Shown piece after piece: positions 1 through 11,558 of a stretch of DNA of 64,000 bases (within the stretch, counting starts at the first letter, position 1; every line of letters starts with the position of its first letter). Source of the DNA: Norana najaformis (Eukaryota > Annelida > Clitellata > Crassiclitellata > Hormogastridae); the NCBI GenBank assembly GCA_964023275.1, contig OZ029927.1, positions 17,808,539-17,872,538 of the forward strand. Reading direction: 5' to 3'. The notes under the pieces were generated by a model, which saw only the letters and a program-made list of their open reading frames with translations, did no database searches and had not been told where the DNA came from. A program made the position numbers and the translations under genes.

Positions 1-516
1 TGCTATTGATTTGATGTAGAACCAGTCTATCAATCTGTGGTAAGTCTGTTGATTTGATATTGGGACACTGAATAAGCTGGTCTCCCCGATGCACTGAAGA
101 CTCTTAGTTTAACATTATGTTGCTATGAACGGTTGTCAGATTGCAAACCAGAGTTTGTTTCGGCTGCCATCATTCCCATTAGACTGAACTAAAAGATAGA
201 TTTTGCTCTTAATAATTTCTTATAGTTTTTTAATCCATCTTTCTCATCAGATTATTTTCTATTCCTCATTGGAACTGATTTCTGAAAGCAAACTTTTCAT
301 TTTAGAACCACCGCCACCACCACTGGGCTACATTTTAATGTAATCTGATGTCCAATTACACGTAATGTAATCTGATGCCCAGTTGAATGCATTTACAGTA
401 TATATGTATCTGAATACTCATATAGCACCTTTCAAGTACCTCTCATTAGGTTATCTACGTTACATTGCTTTCTACTTTGATGGTTTCTTTACACGGTTCA
501 TCTTCCATTTATTCAG

Positions 517-1630
517 ACGTCTGTCTGTCTGCCGCTTGACAAAAGACCGAATTATTTTGCAATGCATCCAGTGCCACCTCCGATAGTCTACAAAGATGGA
601 CTACCCCAGCTGAGGACTGCGTTGAATCCGGACAGTTACAATGACAGCAATGGAGAGACAGATGCTGAAGGTGACTAGTTACATTGAAGTGAAGATCATG
701 CATTAGTCCTCCTAGATGAGCTAGGGTCATGCCAGGGCTGCGTGTGAGCAATGGCCTACCCTTCTCATATTGTTCCATAATCATAAATTCGAGATTTCTA
801 AAGCGCCCAACGAAAGCTAAGTTGCGGGAACCAGCTTATCCACAGACACTCGGTCAAGACGAAATCGATAGACAAGAAAGGTTCAGCTCCAGGTCAAGAT
901 GCAAGGGTCAGTCGGGCAGGCAGTCGAACGGGTATGGTGGGTGGTGTTTGGAACTGGATCTGCAGGATAAATAAGGGGGAGGAAGAGGAATTCTCCCGAT
1001 CCTTGTAACAGTATCATTTGAGCCATTCCTGTTCTTCCAAGCCTCCTTAAGTAGGTTCAGTAAAGCGGATTTAGCTATAGGCGTAGGGGGGCGGTTTGCC
1101 CCTTTCTGTACCCCTTTTGTTATATGCTGACACCCCCAGACCAGACCTGTGTATGGTGAATAATGTGGTGCCCCTCTAGAAGTGCTCCTACCCTCTGTCC
1201 CCCCACACACACACAAGCAGTCCTGGAGCCGCTGCTGCTTTTAGTACTTCTCAGAAGCACCTCACGCATGGGTATCTAGTAATTGTATATCTATCTAACT
1301 GATGACTCTGACAGCATAGAGGAGTTAGTGACTTGATTTGGGGTGTTACAGTGTATTATTCAATTAGGCCTGATGACTGGTTTCTTAATTGGATCAAAGC
1401 TTGTCTGCTTTGCTCTGTGAGTCATGCATGAGTTTAGCAATATTCCTGTTAGAGGGCTCGATATATTTTGCCACTGTGTTATTTTATACCCAGTTTACCT
1501 TTGATTGACATCCTTATGTGCTTTGTTTTATGTGGATGATGTTGTAGATCAGCCTCAGTGGATAATTGGGCCAGGTGAAAGTTACAAGGAAGCATGTGAG
1601 GAAGCAATGAGCAATGAGGAAGAGAATTTG
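517..1630 (+). CDS. FHAD1-like gene: first two visible exons (linker region)
   Basis: Exon 517-670 follows a strong pyrimidine tract ending in cag and reads as a Pro/Asn/Asp-rich linker (contains MHPVPPPIVYKDGLPQLR). Exon 1548-1630 continues with an acidic stretch (QPQWIIGPGESYKEACEEAM). The phase-1 donor gtgact at 671 and the acceptor at 1547 restore one Asp codon. No heptads are visible, so this is probably the spacer between an upstream domain and the coiled coil. The second donor, gtcagt, is acceptable. A shorter start of the first exon at 546 or 572 cannot be excluded. Confidence 0.6.
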
Positions 1631-4600
1631 GTCAGTTCATCTTCTGTCAGGGATGTGCCACTATATAGTCTGCTTTGCTAATTATGGACCTTATGAATTT
1701 TGTCTACCGAATAATCTAGGAACTTCTATAGCACCGCTATAATAAAGCGCAAGACACCAATGAACAACTGTTTCTGAGCACAATCGATGTAATATATATG
1801 ATGAAATTAATGATGAGTCTGGTCAAAATTCAGAAGGGCAATCTGCAGAGACCCAGAGAACATTTGTGAATGAAATGTGATCTGGAGAAGATGATTTTAG
1901 TCATGGTCAAAAGTCCAACAGAAACGCTGTGGAGTTAACAGTAGTTGATTAGTTGATGTTATGGAGACTGCATTTGTATAATTGTGTATGGATAGTCGTG
2001 TATCTTTATGCATTAGCCAACAACATATTTGAAACAACATACTATGGAAATTAAATCGATTTGTATGTATATGTGTATTTATGTGTGTAGGTATGTATGT
2101 TTCAAAAAACTGTATATAGTGCGTCTTCAGTACCTCACTAAATTGCTGCCCATTTGAGTGGGCACTACGCCATTTAGGGCCCCTATGTATGGACCATGCT
2201 AGCCCCAGATTAAACCTCCAAAATATATCCACGATTGGTATGTGAACTGGCAGCCTCACGTACAGTGGTGCTTTAATGTACGCTTTAACCAATCGGCCGA
2301 GGTGGTTTTGTCTTTTGGAAATATGGCGACGTCTCTTAACTAAGAGTCAGTACTGCATCTCCTAACTTCTCACTAGGGTTTCCACTGTAATTAAATTTCT
2401 TTTGTTCATTGTGCCTACACTTAACCTCTATTTCCAGTTTTCCAGCATATTTTTACATATTGTCTGGTTTACTTTAAGACAGGAGCTTGTCGTGCAGTGC
2501 TTGAGAGATGAAGTAAAGCGACTTCTGGTGTTTGAGAGCGAGAGCATGTTCAAGGATGATCAGATTGATCAGCTCAAGGATGAGGTTGCCTACTTGCAGT
2601 TGAAGCTTCGTCAGTTCGAGGTTGGAAGCCTCGAAATTGCAGGTCGCGACCAGCTGAACGCGGCGGACAGTATCAGAATGTTGCAGCTGGACACAAAAAC
2701 AGAAAAACAGGAACAAAAAACCATGCATTATGTAAGATGGCTTTTGTTGAAATTAACCTCTAGTTTTTAATAATAATAATAATAAGGCAATTTATATAGC
2801 ACCGTAGCACAGCCGAGGCCAAAGAAAAGGGTGCTGTACATGGGTACTTTTATGAGGGACTGGGGACTTTAAGGTTAATCTAATGACTTCTGTAGCGCCA
2901 TTATTATAATACCCAAGGCATCAATCGATGGTCACTTTGAGTCAGAATCACAATCCAAAATCATAATCCATTGGAGAAGCCAGGTCGAATTAGAATTAAT
3001 TAGACTTTTAAATTAGAAATCAATTAGCATTGGGTGAAAGAGTAAGGAGCTGTTATTTGCAGCTGACAAGCCCATATGCATTACACTGTTCTAGCATATG
3101 CTGTTCGTGCCCAGCCAGTTGCAAGCATCATCACCAGCGAGATGAAGGGTCAGTGGTCCGCTTCTGAAGCGTGTTTGTGAACAAACATAGCAATGTTTGC
3201 CACTGTCTGTACTGCTCCATAGCTGCACGAAGGATCAGTAGCCTGACCCCATTTGATGATGTTGTATGCACAGCAGCCTGGCCCGTATGAAATCGGTTCA
3301 TTCCACTGTAAAGAGTGATTACATACATGTTTGGAATAGATTATGACATGAGCAAATATAATTGACTGACATGCACAACTAAATATACATCGATTCGTAA
3401 ATTTTTTTGAACAGTTCAGCTTTAACAATATGTAGTGTAAAAAGATGTCCTGTTTAGCAAAGAGAGTACATGTCCTCATGAAGAGGTGGCGTGAGCTGAA
3501 GAAGGAACTGCAGTTTCTGGAAGAGCCTCCTACCTGCTTGAGAAATCAGCTACTTTTGTGGGAATAACTAAAAGTACAGAAGGTATAGAAATGAGAAACA
3601 TGGCCAGATAATATATTTTCAGTTGTGTGACAAATGCTAAAGGTAAGGTAAGGTAATATCTCAATTATAGCACATGTGTATCAACAACAGTTAAGAGACT
3701 TGTGCCTCTGAGTTTCAAAGATGTTTCAGCTCTCTCTCTCTCTCTCCATGGGCAGACTCAATTGAGCATAGCCATTAGCACAGTGTTTCACCTTACCCTT
3801 CTGTCTGCAGCTGAAATATGGGTTGAAAGGTCCATAGTTCAGCTGCAGGACAAAGATGGCGGAAGCAACCCAACGAACTCAACTTCTGTCGGGTGTAGAA
3901 TTTGCCTTATTATAAATTTTTATTCGTGTCCTGTTGTTATTTCTTGAAAAGCGAATGCCTTCACTGATTGTCGCATCACTAGAGGACGAACAGGTGCCAC
4001 CTGTTGCTAGCCTGCATTCCAGTCAGCTCCTCTTAGCCCAGGTCAGCCACTATTCCTCAGTAGTGGCTGCCGAGGAACAAAAAGCAGCGTCCCCATCTCG
4101 TACTGCTGTTCTTCCTGAACAGGGCATGGAAGATCTCCAGAAAGAACTGAATCTTGTTCGAGGGCTTCTATTTCAGTTGCAGGAAAGCTTTGCATCTAAG
4201 GTAAAAATGATACCAGTCACCTGACTCAGGTTGTGTTGCTTAAGTAAAGTGTTTTTTGCTTTTTTCCGCTGGATTTTGACACATAGCACCGTAGTATCAT
4301 TGCAGTTGGCCAAATCCGGGTGCTTTCGAAGGTATTACAGGTGTTATTTAACAATTGCCCAGTAATGTTATTGTTTAGTGGTTATTACTTAGATTAATGC
4401 TTTGACATTTCAAGATATTTCACAGCTTTGGAATTCATTGCCAAGTTCTATTCGTTCTGTCAGTTCTGTGATGTCATTCAGATCTAAACTGAAACTTCTC
4501 TTTCAATACCCACTGTAGCCTGGCTTCTGGTTTCTCTGACCTATCGGAATTCGACCTGGCTTCTGCAATGGATTACGATTTTGGATTGCGATTTTGACTT

Positions 4601-7600
4601 GAAACAACCATTGACTGATGCCTTGAGCACTATGATAACCGCGCTATAGAAGTCTTTAGAATAAATTAGATTAGATACTTCAATTGTGGCTAGGATTCAA
4701 GTTTTCCTGCAAAAAATTTGAAATATCTGAAACTGAAAGCTGATTCCTGTCAACTGAGCGTATACGTGCTTATGTTATTTAACACTCACTGCTGTGGACT
4801 GCGTTAAAAGATGTTTAAAGGTTCTTTGCTGCTGTTGCAGGATGCTACAGTCTCAAAATTGGCCAAAGAGTCAGATAATCTGAGGCAGGAGATTGTTGAA
4901 AAAGACCTAGTCATTGCTGCCTTAAGAGAAGGTGTGAGTAAATATAAATAGAACAATCCTCTGATCAACTACTCAGTTTCTGTTTAATTGGCAAACTCTT
5001 GTTAGCCTAGATATGTTCGTTATGGAGTGTCCTGCCTAGTGTATATTCATTAAAGGACAATCATGGATGAGGTGTAGCCGCTGTGTAATTGTAATTGTAA
5101 TTTGAGATTTATAAAGCGCCTCTTAGAGAATAAACGCAACAGAGGTGCTTCTGACCCGAAAAAGTAAAATCACTGTTGAACAGTAGTCTTCAGGTGACTG
5201 CGGAATACTGAGAGAGGGAGAGGAAGGAGCTCAAGTCACAATTCTCGAGGGAGACGATTCCAGCAAGTGGGACCAACGTAGGTCTTGTGGATCTTGATTG
5301 ATTGCCACTGGTGACCTTCCAGAGCTGTGCAACCATCATGTGACTACAGGAAAACAATTTTTTTCAGAACTTACATCTGGGTAGGTAAGGATCACTTTAA
5401 GGTCTTTACAAGAGGTTGGTAACGGGTGCTATAGAAATGTAAAGATACATATGTATGTACATATCTGTGTAAATGTATGTATCTCTGTGTGTTTATGCAT
5501 ACATCATACATGTGTATACATATATATGCAGTGTCATAGGCTTTGAAATCATAATACCAGTAAGAAAATCACTCACAGTGACTTTTTATGTGGTTAGTTG
5601 ATTTGTGTTTCGCTGTAACTGCAGATGGTGGAATTTTCTGAAGAGAGGGAATGGGAGGAAGAGATGGTTAAGAGAGGAAAGGAATTCTTGTTGTTGCAGA
5701 AGGTCAGTTCTCTTTTTATTCTCATCGCATACAAACTCATCTAAGGTCCACCACTTGCAATTTCTGCACTGGCCTTTCACTCAAAACTGAAAACATTCCT
5801 CATTCGCAGATCCTATTCTGACTCCCCTTATTCCTCTTATCTCTCTTTCCACTCCAGTGCCAAACATCACCCACCGTAACTCCCACACTGTCTCTGCCTG
5901 ACTTTTGCATCTTGACCTGGAACCGAACCCTTTTTGCCTATTGAATTGGTTTTGACTGAGCGCCTGCGAATTAGCTGGTCCCCGTGATGTGGCTTTCATT
6001 GGGTGCTGTAGAAATCACGGAATTACAAGTACGATTATGAAGCTTTACCCAGCTATGTGGCAGTTCTTAAATGCTACTTGTCACTGATGCTAGGTTTGCG
6101 TAAGCCTTCGTTACAGTACCACCTCCGTAGTTCCAATCCAGTGAGACAGAGAGACAGCTTATGGCTCTGAGTAGTTTCTCTCGCGGCAGTGCTATACAAA
6201 TTTCTGATTACGATTACAATACGAACAGTCACACAGTTAGACTTCTGAGGTCAAGTTTGGCTGGATTATTAACGCCACTTGTTGCCTTACTCTGCTGTCG
6301 TAGTAACTGTGGGATTTGAAAAACTATCTTCTGTTTAACTGGTGTTTGGACAGAAATTGAAGAATTCTTCGATGCAGCAAGCAGAACAGACTGCTGTAAT
6401 AGAATCCTTGAGAAATGAACTCCAGTCGTTGAAGAAATCTGCTGCATTGGACCGATCGGTGCGAGCCTTGTCTAATGGAAATGTTTAATTGCTGTTTGAT
6501 CTGTATCATTTAATTACCGTATCTGGTCAATGGCAAGCATTCAGAAAGGTGCTATATAAATATGCAGACACATATTTAAATGTGTAAGAGACTTCATTTG
6601 CAGAGACTGCTTGTTTCTTGCAGTCGAAGTTCCTGCCTTACTTCCTGTTGAAGTAATGCCTTGAGCATTAGGAAAAGGGCGCTATAGAAGTCTTTAGATT
6701 AGATCAGATTAATTAGAAGTTCAATGATTACTAACTGTAATTTCCATTCTCACTTGTTGCAATTGCATTGCATGATTGGCAAATTCTGGTGTTGTTCTGG
6801 GATTACACGAGAAAAGAATGTTGAAAATTGTTCAACGTTGGCTTCTTTTGCTGATATATATCAATTTCTTCAGGCACTCAAAAAACTCCAGACAGAAAAT
6901 GAACAGAATAAGGTAAAGATTCTGGACCTGGAAAGACTAGAACGATTGGCGAGGATTGAAGTGGAGCAACTCAACGTACGTGTAAGTCTCAAATATGTTC
7001 ATAGTCATCATTTTTGAGTAATAATTATACTTGTAAGCTTGAGATTTCTACAGCGCCCAAAGAAAGCTAAGTGATGGGAACCATTTAATTCACAGGCGCC
7101 AATAATTAATGTAATACGAAAGGTAGTAGAATTTATGGAGCGAAATTAAGTAATTGGCTACTTCTGGAGTGCTTTTCTTTATCACTTTCTTATTGATTGC
7201 TACCAGTAATCGAGCTATTGTTTTACAATCACAGGGCCTCGGTTATTTCTTCAAAAGTACTTTATGATCAGCTAATTAGAAAATTTTGTAGATAGTTATA
7301 ATAAAAAAGAATTAAGAAATTGAAAATATATTCATTTACTTGACTATATAATAAATAATTAACATGTTTTCTAACTGATGATGCATTTTTAATCTGTGTT
7401 TTTTCTTGTATGTTATTTTTTTGTGTCCTTATGGTTTCATCTTTAGAAGCCTATCGGTCATTAGACCTTATTTAGTGTCTTTTAGTCACTCTTCAGATGT
7501 GTCATATAAATGACCAAATTATATTTACATACACTGCATTGGGAGATCTGTGATTTGTTATGTGATGTTCAAAAAAGGCTTCAATCCGTAAATTAAATAA

Positions 7601-10244
7601 GTCAGTCAGTCTTAAGATCTCTCGACTCATGTGGCACATGGTAAGAAACTGCTGTTAATAATAATAATAATATTAATAATAATAATAATTTGGGCCGTTG
7701 TCTATCTCGCACTTCCGGAGACGCGAGAGAATCTAGCTATCTTTTTCAATGGCTCTCAATCATAATTCAACGTTTCAATGCCGTCGCCTTTCTCAGTACC
7801 TTCTCTCTGGCAAGGGCCGGCTGAGATTTAGCCATTCCAGATGCTCATTACTGTCTCTGGACTAATTTTTTCACTACCTGAGGGATTATACCTACCTCGG
7901 ATAAAAAAATAATAAATTTCTGGTATATATTTATTTTCAGCTGGAGAAATTCAGAAGTCGGCTGATTCAGAATGTTTACAGCCAGCCGAATGCCAAAACA
8001 CCTAGCAAGAAAATCACGGATGAGGATTTGTTATTAGCCGTGAATAAATGCTGTGCCGCAGCCACAGTGTCTGCCGATTCACCGAGCAAAACTGTGTTGA
8101 ATGCTGTATGTAATAATAAAAACGTTATTATTTTTCTACCCAGGGTATATATGTTCCTTCAGGATTACAAAAATTGAGACAGCATTTTTCTGGAATGGCC
8201 AGTATTTGTTGACATCATGCTTGGTGTAAAGGTGTGTTGAAATTGAAGCATTGAAGCGCTGGGTGGGCATGCATAAGCAGTTGTTGAGTTTTGTAGTTTA
8301 ATACTATCAGAGTTTTTAACACAGTCATATGCCATGGGTGAAAAAGAAAGAGGCTTGTGTCATCTGCTGTGGTAATAGTCATGGCTTATATTTAGCATGA
8401 TGAAAGTGCCATTTAGCACAAATATATTCTTATTCTTTCATTGTTGTTGTTATTATTACTGTTATTGTTATTTTTATTATCAGTGCTTTTTTCAGACGGA
8501 AGGCTCGAGAACGGCGTTCCGGCACCTTTTTTCGGCTAATAAAAAAATAATTTAGTTTTTAATAAAAGAATTGTGTTACTAAGTTATTTTAATTATGTAA
8601 TATAATGTAACTTATTTTAATTCAATTTCAGTGTTTACAGTTTTATGCTGTTTTCAGTGTTTATTGATTGATTAAAAATAATGAAAGTTTAGCACAAAAT
8701 TCCATAATTGTTCAGTTCTGGAACCTTTTTTCTAGAAAAAAGCACTGATTATTATTATTTTATTATTATAAATTGTCTGCATATGCAAGGCAAGGACGCT
8801 TTACATGCATTAAAAACTTTAAAATCTGGAAATTTGTATTCTTCTGATTAGTAATTACTGAAGAAAATGGTCACGATAGCCTGTTGTTGTGTTCAGTTTC
8901 CATGAACTTGTCTATGAGCATCTTGTGGCAATGGTAGCGTTTGATGATTACATATACTACTTTTAGGAGCAAATTCATTGGGGTTATTCACGTTTTTAAA
9001 GTAATGTTCGTCATTCTCGACTGATTGAATTTATTGTAAACACTTGAATAAAAAAATATAAATTGATGGAGCTCCAGTTAAACCACAAGGTATGTGGTGT
9101 GTCTCTGTAGGTGCTTTTATGCAGCCTACTGTGACATTTTTGGGGAGCCATTATACTGGTAGTTTCACTGCCAGAATAAAATGCTATAGCACAGGATTCT
9201 GTTTTTTGGCACTCTGATTTTGTTTTCAGCCAAGCGTTGAACTGTTGGTCACTAAGTCTCGATCAAGTGTGAGTTCTCGCATAGTAAGTTTAAGTTTCTC
9301 CTTAATTTTAGTCTTTTAGAAACTCGAAAAAAACATTTTTGCTGTATTTAATTTTGACATCGTAATCGTAATTCCGAGATTTCTACAGCGCCCAACGAAA
9401 GCCGCGCAGCAGTTACTTCAGATATGGGACATAGCTTGTCTAAATGAAACTTTAAGAAATACAGTTGGGAAAATGAAGTAAAATATTTGCACAGTTTATC
9501 CAGCCGTGTCGCTGGTAAACTAAATTTCATCACTTGTATTTTTGCATTATGAATTTTAAAGGCTGGAGAAACCAAGGTTAGATAAGTTGGATACATGTAT
9601 TTGTTTAAAGTGCCTTTTAGGAATCTCTAAACAATAATTGGTCATTTAAATGGGATTTATATGGGGTTGAAAGATATCTTTTAGTTAATGCACAAACTGA
9701 CAATGGTAATCCTGAAGAATATTTCATTTAATGTGCAAAATGAAAATGGCAGTCCGACCAACCGTGCTGTTTTTCCGTATTGTCACATTGCTTGACAATC
9801 CATTGAAATAAAAATGCTAGATAGTCTTCAACTTTATATTATTTGACAGTGGTATCACTGGTTCGGGTCGGGAGCGCCTCAGATGAGTTTATTCTTGAAG
9901 TGGCGCTTTATAAATGTCAGATTACAATTACAATTACACTGCAGATTGTGTTCGTGTCTAAGTGTGTCTGCTGGATCTGGTTTTTGTGCAGGATCGAACT
10001 GCAAAGGAGTAATTCCTACCCATTATCCTGGACGTGATGCGATCTTTGCCTCATTGGTTACGTAACAGTCTTAAACATTCCGAGCACATAGTGTCATTTT
10101 AAAATTTATATGTATTTTGCCATCCGTTTACTCTACTAAAAACGCCTTCAGCTTTCTCAATTACAATTACTGTAATTGAAATGATGTAAATTTTTTCAGA
10201 TGTATCAATCTTTTTTCAGATATATTGAAATCTTGTATGTTTAG
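517..10244 (+). CDS. Coiled-coil protein gene, 3' portion (FHAD1-like candidate)
   Basis: Exons inferred from open frame plus AG/GT borders: 517-670, 1548-1630, (1779-1865?), 2483-2731, 3952-4200, 4841-4933, 5625-5702, 6354-6458, 6874-6981, 7941-8105, 9230-9283, (10200-10244?). The ten firm exons join without frameshift into 446 codons; only the 670/1548 junction splits a codon (G|AT, Asp). The product is a charged linker followed by heptad-like Leu/Glu/Lys/Gln segments typical of a coiled coil, for example LRDEVKRLL, IVEKDLVIAALRE and DLERLERLARIEVEQL. The overall style resembles the coiled-coil half of FHAD1 (forkhead-associated domain protein 1), but no FHA domain lies in the window, so the name is a guess. 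The 5' end is off the left edge. The gene is convergent with rootletin. Most introns carry truncated LINE or SINE tails. Coding status is well supported; identity is weak. Confidence 0.72.
790..1000 (-). mobile_element. Truncated LINE 3' end, family A
   Basis: Read on the minus strand it ends with GACTGAG(c)G... and a GGGCGC-TTTAGAAAT type terminus before a short A/T tail. The same roughly 200-bp unit recurs at 5760-6025, 19385-19535, 22795-22925, 25780-26055, 35185-35480, 43890-44035, 48290-48515, 59830-59915 and 63205-63410. Longer copies keep an ORF end reading close to FHSKLKTFL. Confidence 0.6.
1058..1237 (+). mobile_element. hAT-like MITE, diverged copy
   Basis: Starts CAGTAAAGCGGATTTAGCTATA and ends GGAGCCGCTGCTG, matching the better copy at 42250-42407 along its length (shared GCGGATTTAGCTATA, CAGACCAGACC, TGGCGCCCCTCTA in related forms). 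Both terminal repeats are mutated. It lies in an intron. Confidence 0.5.
1779..1865 (+). CDS. Possible extra acidic exon of the FHAD1-like gene
   Basis: A phase 0-0 open segment of 29 codons, Asp/Glu/Ser/Gln-rich (includes INDESGQNSEGQSAETQ), between an AG at 1777-1778 and a gtgaat donor. It fits the phase of both neighbouring exons, but the pyrimidine tract and donor are weak. It may be intronic. Confidence 0.28.
2135..2302 (-). mobile_element. SINE-1 copy (tRNA-like head, conserved core)
   Basis: Carries the core GGGCACTACGCCATTTAGGG and a tRNA-like head region on the minus strand. Shares its layout with 17685-17880, 41015-41250 and 60025-60210. Confidence 0.5.
2483..9283 (+). CDS. FHAD1-like gene: coiled-coil exons (eight)
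   Basis: Eight exons, every one phase 0 at both ends: 2483-2731 (83 codons), 3952-4200 (83), 4841-4933 (31), 5625-5702 (26), 6354-6458 (35), 6874-6981 (36), 7941-8105 (55), 9230-9283 (18). Most acceptors are good (tgttgcag, actgcag, tttcttcag, attttcag) and donors are mainly gtaaga, gtaaaa, gtgagt, gtcagt, gtaagt and gtatgt. The first two exons are equal in length (249 nt) but not obviously homologous. Exon 7941-8105 leaves the coiled coil and carries a more globular stretch (ITDEDLLLAVNKCCAAA). Uniform phase means any exon could be skipped without a frameshift. Confidence 0.72.
2878..3005 (-). mobile_element. Truncated LINE 3' end, family C
   Basis: Contains the tail ACTTCTGTAGCGCCATTATTAT (reverse of ...GGCGCTACAGAAGT) and the ATTGATGCCTTGGG block also seen at 1715-1785, 4425-4680, 6650-6715, 15165-15425, 26110-26235 and 35795-35945. 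Confidence 0.55.
4425..4680 (+). mobile_element. Truncated LINE 3' end, family C, with ORF remnant
   Basis: The 5' half decodes, with damage, to the C-terminal LINE pattern FGIHCQ/LWNSLP...SVSSVMSFRSKLK, best preserved on the minus strand at 15165-15425. The 3' half ends GCGCTATAGAAGTCTTTAG then an ATTAGATT tail. A dead 5'-truncated CR1/L2-type insertion in an intron. Confidence 0.6.
5085..5290 (-). mobile_element. Truncated LINE 3' end, family F
   Basis: On the minus strand it encodes a broken C-terminal LINE segment (YVGPTCWNRLP, then ...HLKTTVQQ) followed by GAGGCGCTTTATAAATCTC and an ATTACA tail. Paralogous to 14220-14480. Confidence 0.6.
5760..6025 (+). mobile_element. Truncated LINE 3' end, family A
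   Basis: Begins with an ORF remnant reading SFHSKLKTFL in the plus direction, then a 3' UTR ending GGGTGCTGTAGAAATCA and a TTACAAGTACGATTA-type tail. Inserted in the intron after exon 5625-5702; its first bases begin about 60 bp past that donor. Confidence 0.6.
8481..8747. mobile_element. MITE with 13-15 bp perfect terminal inverted repeats
   Basis: The left end CAGTGCTTTTTTC and right end GAAAAAAGCACTG are exact inverse copies; with the adjoining AT the match spans 15 bp (8479-8493 and 8735-8749). The interior is about 240 bp, AT-rich and non-coding. The flanks are a TTATTA repeat, so any target duplication is masked. It sits in the intron before exon 9230 and no transposase is present. A CAGTG terminus suits hAT-like elements, but the superfamily is unproven. 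Confidence 0.6.
9845..9950 (+). mobile_element. Truncated LINE 3' end, family D
   Basis: Contains TTCGGGTCGGGAGCGCCTC, the codons for the ORF end SGRERL-stop in better copies (27590-27845, 49990-50235), then GTGGCGCTTTATAAATGTC and a perfect ATTACA repeat tail. Confidence 0.6.
10200..10244 (+). CDS. Possible terminal exon of the FHAD1-like gene
   Basis: A strong acceptor (aaattttttcag) opens in phase 0, as the 9283 donor needs, and reads 14 residues (MYQSFFRYIEILYV) to TAG. An AATAAA follows 60 bp later at 10304. No sequence similarity supports it. The alternative is read-through of the 9284 gtaagt donor to the TAG at 9317. Confidence 0.3.
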   Translation: MYQSFFRYIEILYV

Positions 10245-10303
10245 AGTTTGCTTATAACTGAAGTTGTCATAAAAACTTAAGAACGTATGCAGTTTTTTAT
10301 TAG

Positions 10304-10309
10304 AATAAA
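10304..10309 (+). promoter_or_regulatory. Candidate poly(A) signal, FHAD1-like gene
   Basis: AATAAA 60 bp after the candidate stop. Another AATAAA lies at 9807-9812. Confidence 0.3.
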
Positions 10310-10576
10310 CTCAACCATAGCTCTAATATTGATGTCCCAATCTTGGGAGAATCATGAAGATATTCTTCTGTTGATTTACTCAAACAATCTGAGTTGCGCT
10401 GAAACTCTTAACAGTATTTATTATTTCAAGTCAGAAGGTTAATCGTAAAAGAGAAAAAATTCAACAGAATCAAGTGGTTTATGGTTAGGCGACCAGATTA
10501 GAATGTCCATCGTAGGTAATAACAAATTAATTTTCTAATACCACCAATAAATAGATAAATGTTGTTAAGCTAGTTC

Positions 10577-10582
10577 TTTATT
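10577..10582 (-). promoter_or_regulatory. Candidate rootletin poly(A) signal
   Basis: TTTATT on the plus strand is AATAAA on the minus strand, roughly 980 bp past the rootletin stop. Other AT-rich candidates (about 10430) exist, so this is a guess. Confidence 0.25.
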
Positions 10583-11558
10583 ACAATAATACTGATGGGC
10601 GATTGATTGGGTTATTCACTCCCACACTCACACTTTATAACCTGATTGACGCAGAATAACTAAAACACCAAGACCTTGCACACAGCAAAAATAAATAGGA
10701 TACAGTGCTAAAACAAGTCGTTCTACATCACAAAACAAGCAAATCATTATTAATTATTAGCAATATTATTATTAAGCAAATCTTTTGCACAATGCAAGCA
10801 ATCTCGCTGGCGGATGCAGTTGTTGTCATTGTGAGTGTGAGAAGCTGTGTCAGTGAAATGTGTTTCTACACGACCACTTCATAAGGGTGGATTCCATTCA
10901 TAAAATGCTAACCCAAAAGAATTTGGTTCATCTGTAACCCATCGCATATTCTCCATACAGCAAAAAACTGCATTTGATTCAGTAACATTGCTTTGAGATA
11001 TCAAATTTCTTGCCCAAAAAAGCAAATTCTAAACTTTAGTCTAATTGTCTGTTTTGGATAAAATCTACATGCAATATAAATAAGATAATCTAAAGACATG
11101 GCCATTAGCTGCCAAGAAGATTGATTTAAATTAGCCTACTCACACTTGTTCTATATCACAGTTAAGAATAGCGCAGTTATAAACAAGGATATGTCACTCA
11201 TGTGCTAGTAAAATTGCTAAACTGTACTTAAATATAAAAATAAATAGTCAACACGAATCAACAGCATTTGTTAAAAAATCTGCACGAAACAGCCCTGATC
11301 CTCCAAGACACATTCTGTATCCAATTGGCGTTACACACACTTAGCAACCCAAATTATCGTTGTTTTTTGTCATTGTGGTCTGGTTAAAAATTGCATAGCA
11401 GCAAGAACATTTCTAGAATATGCTAACTATACCCGCTACAGTGATTGGAAAAGCTACATGCACCATTTCTTTGGCAATCATAGACCAGAAAAACTAGACT
11501 GAATAGTTTTTTGGTACCAGCAAATGATTTTCTACCCAGCATCATGTAGACGTGAGTT

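Larger units (their letters stand above)
9284..11558. other. Convergent intergenic / 3' UTR region
   Basis: Holds the possible last exon of the FHAD1-like gene, LINE tails near 9360 and 9845, and about 1.3 kb of AT-rich unique sequence (10.25-11.5 kb) that is probably rootletin 3' UTR plus spacer. No other coding signal seen. Confidence 0.5.

Noticed and set aside
3463..3550. Charged segment (KRWRELKKELQFLEE) as another FHAD1-like exon
   Set aside because: The protein looks coiled-coil, but no donor before its TAA restores the phase needed by the exon at 3952.
9073..9090. 18-nt microexon (LQLNHK) with a gtatgt donor
   Set aside because: Phase fits, but the acceptor lacks a pyrimidine tract and the evidence is only 18 nt.
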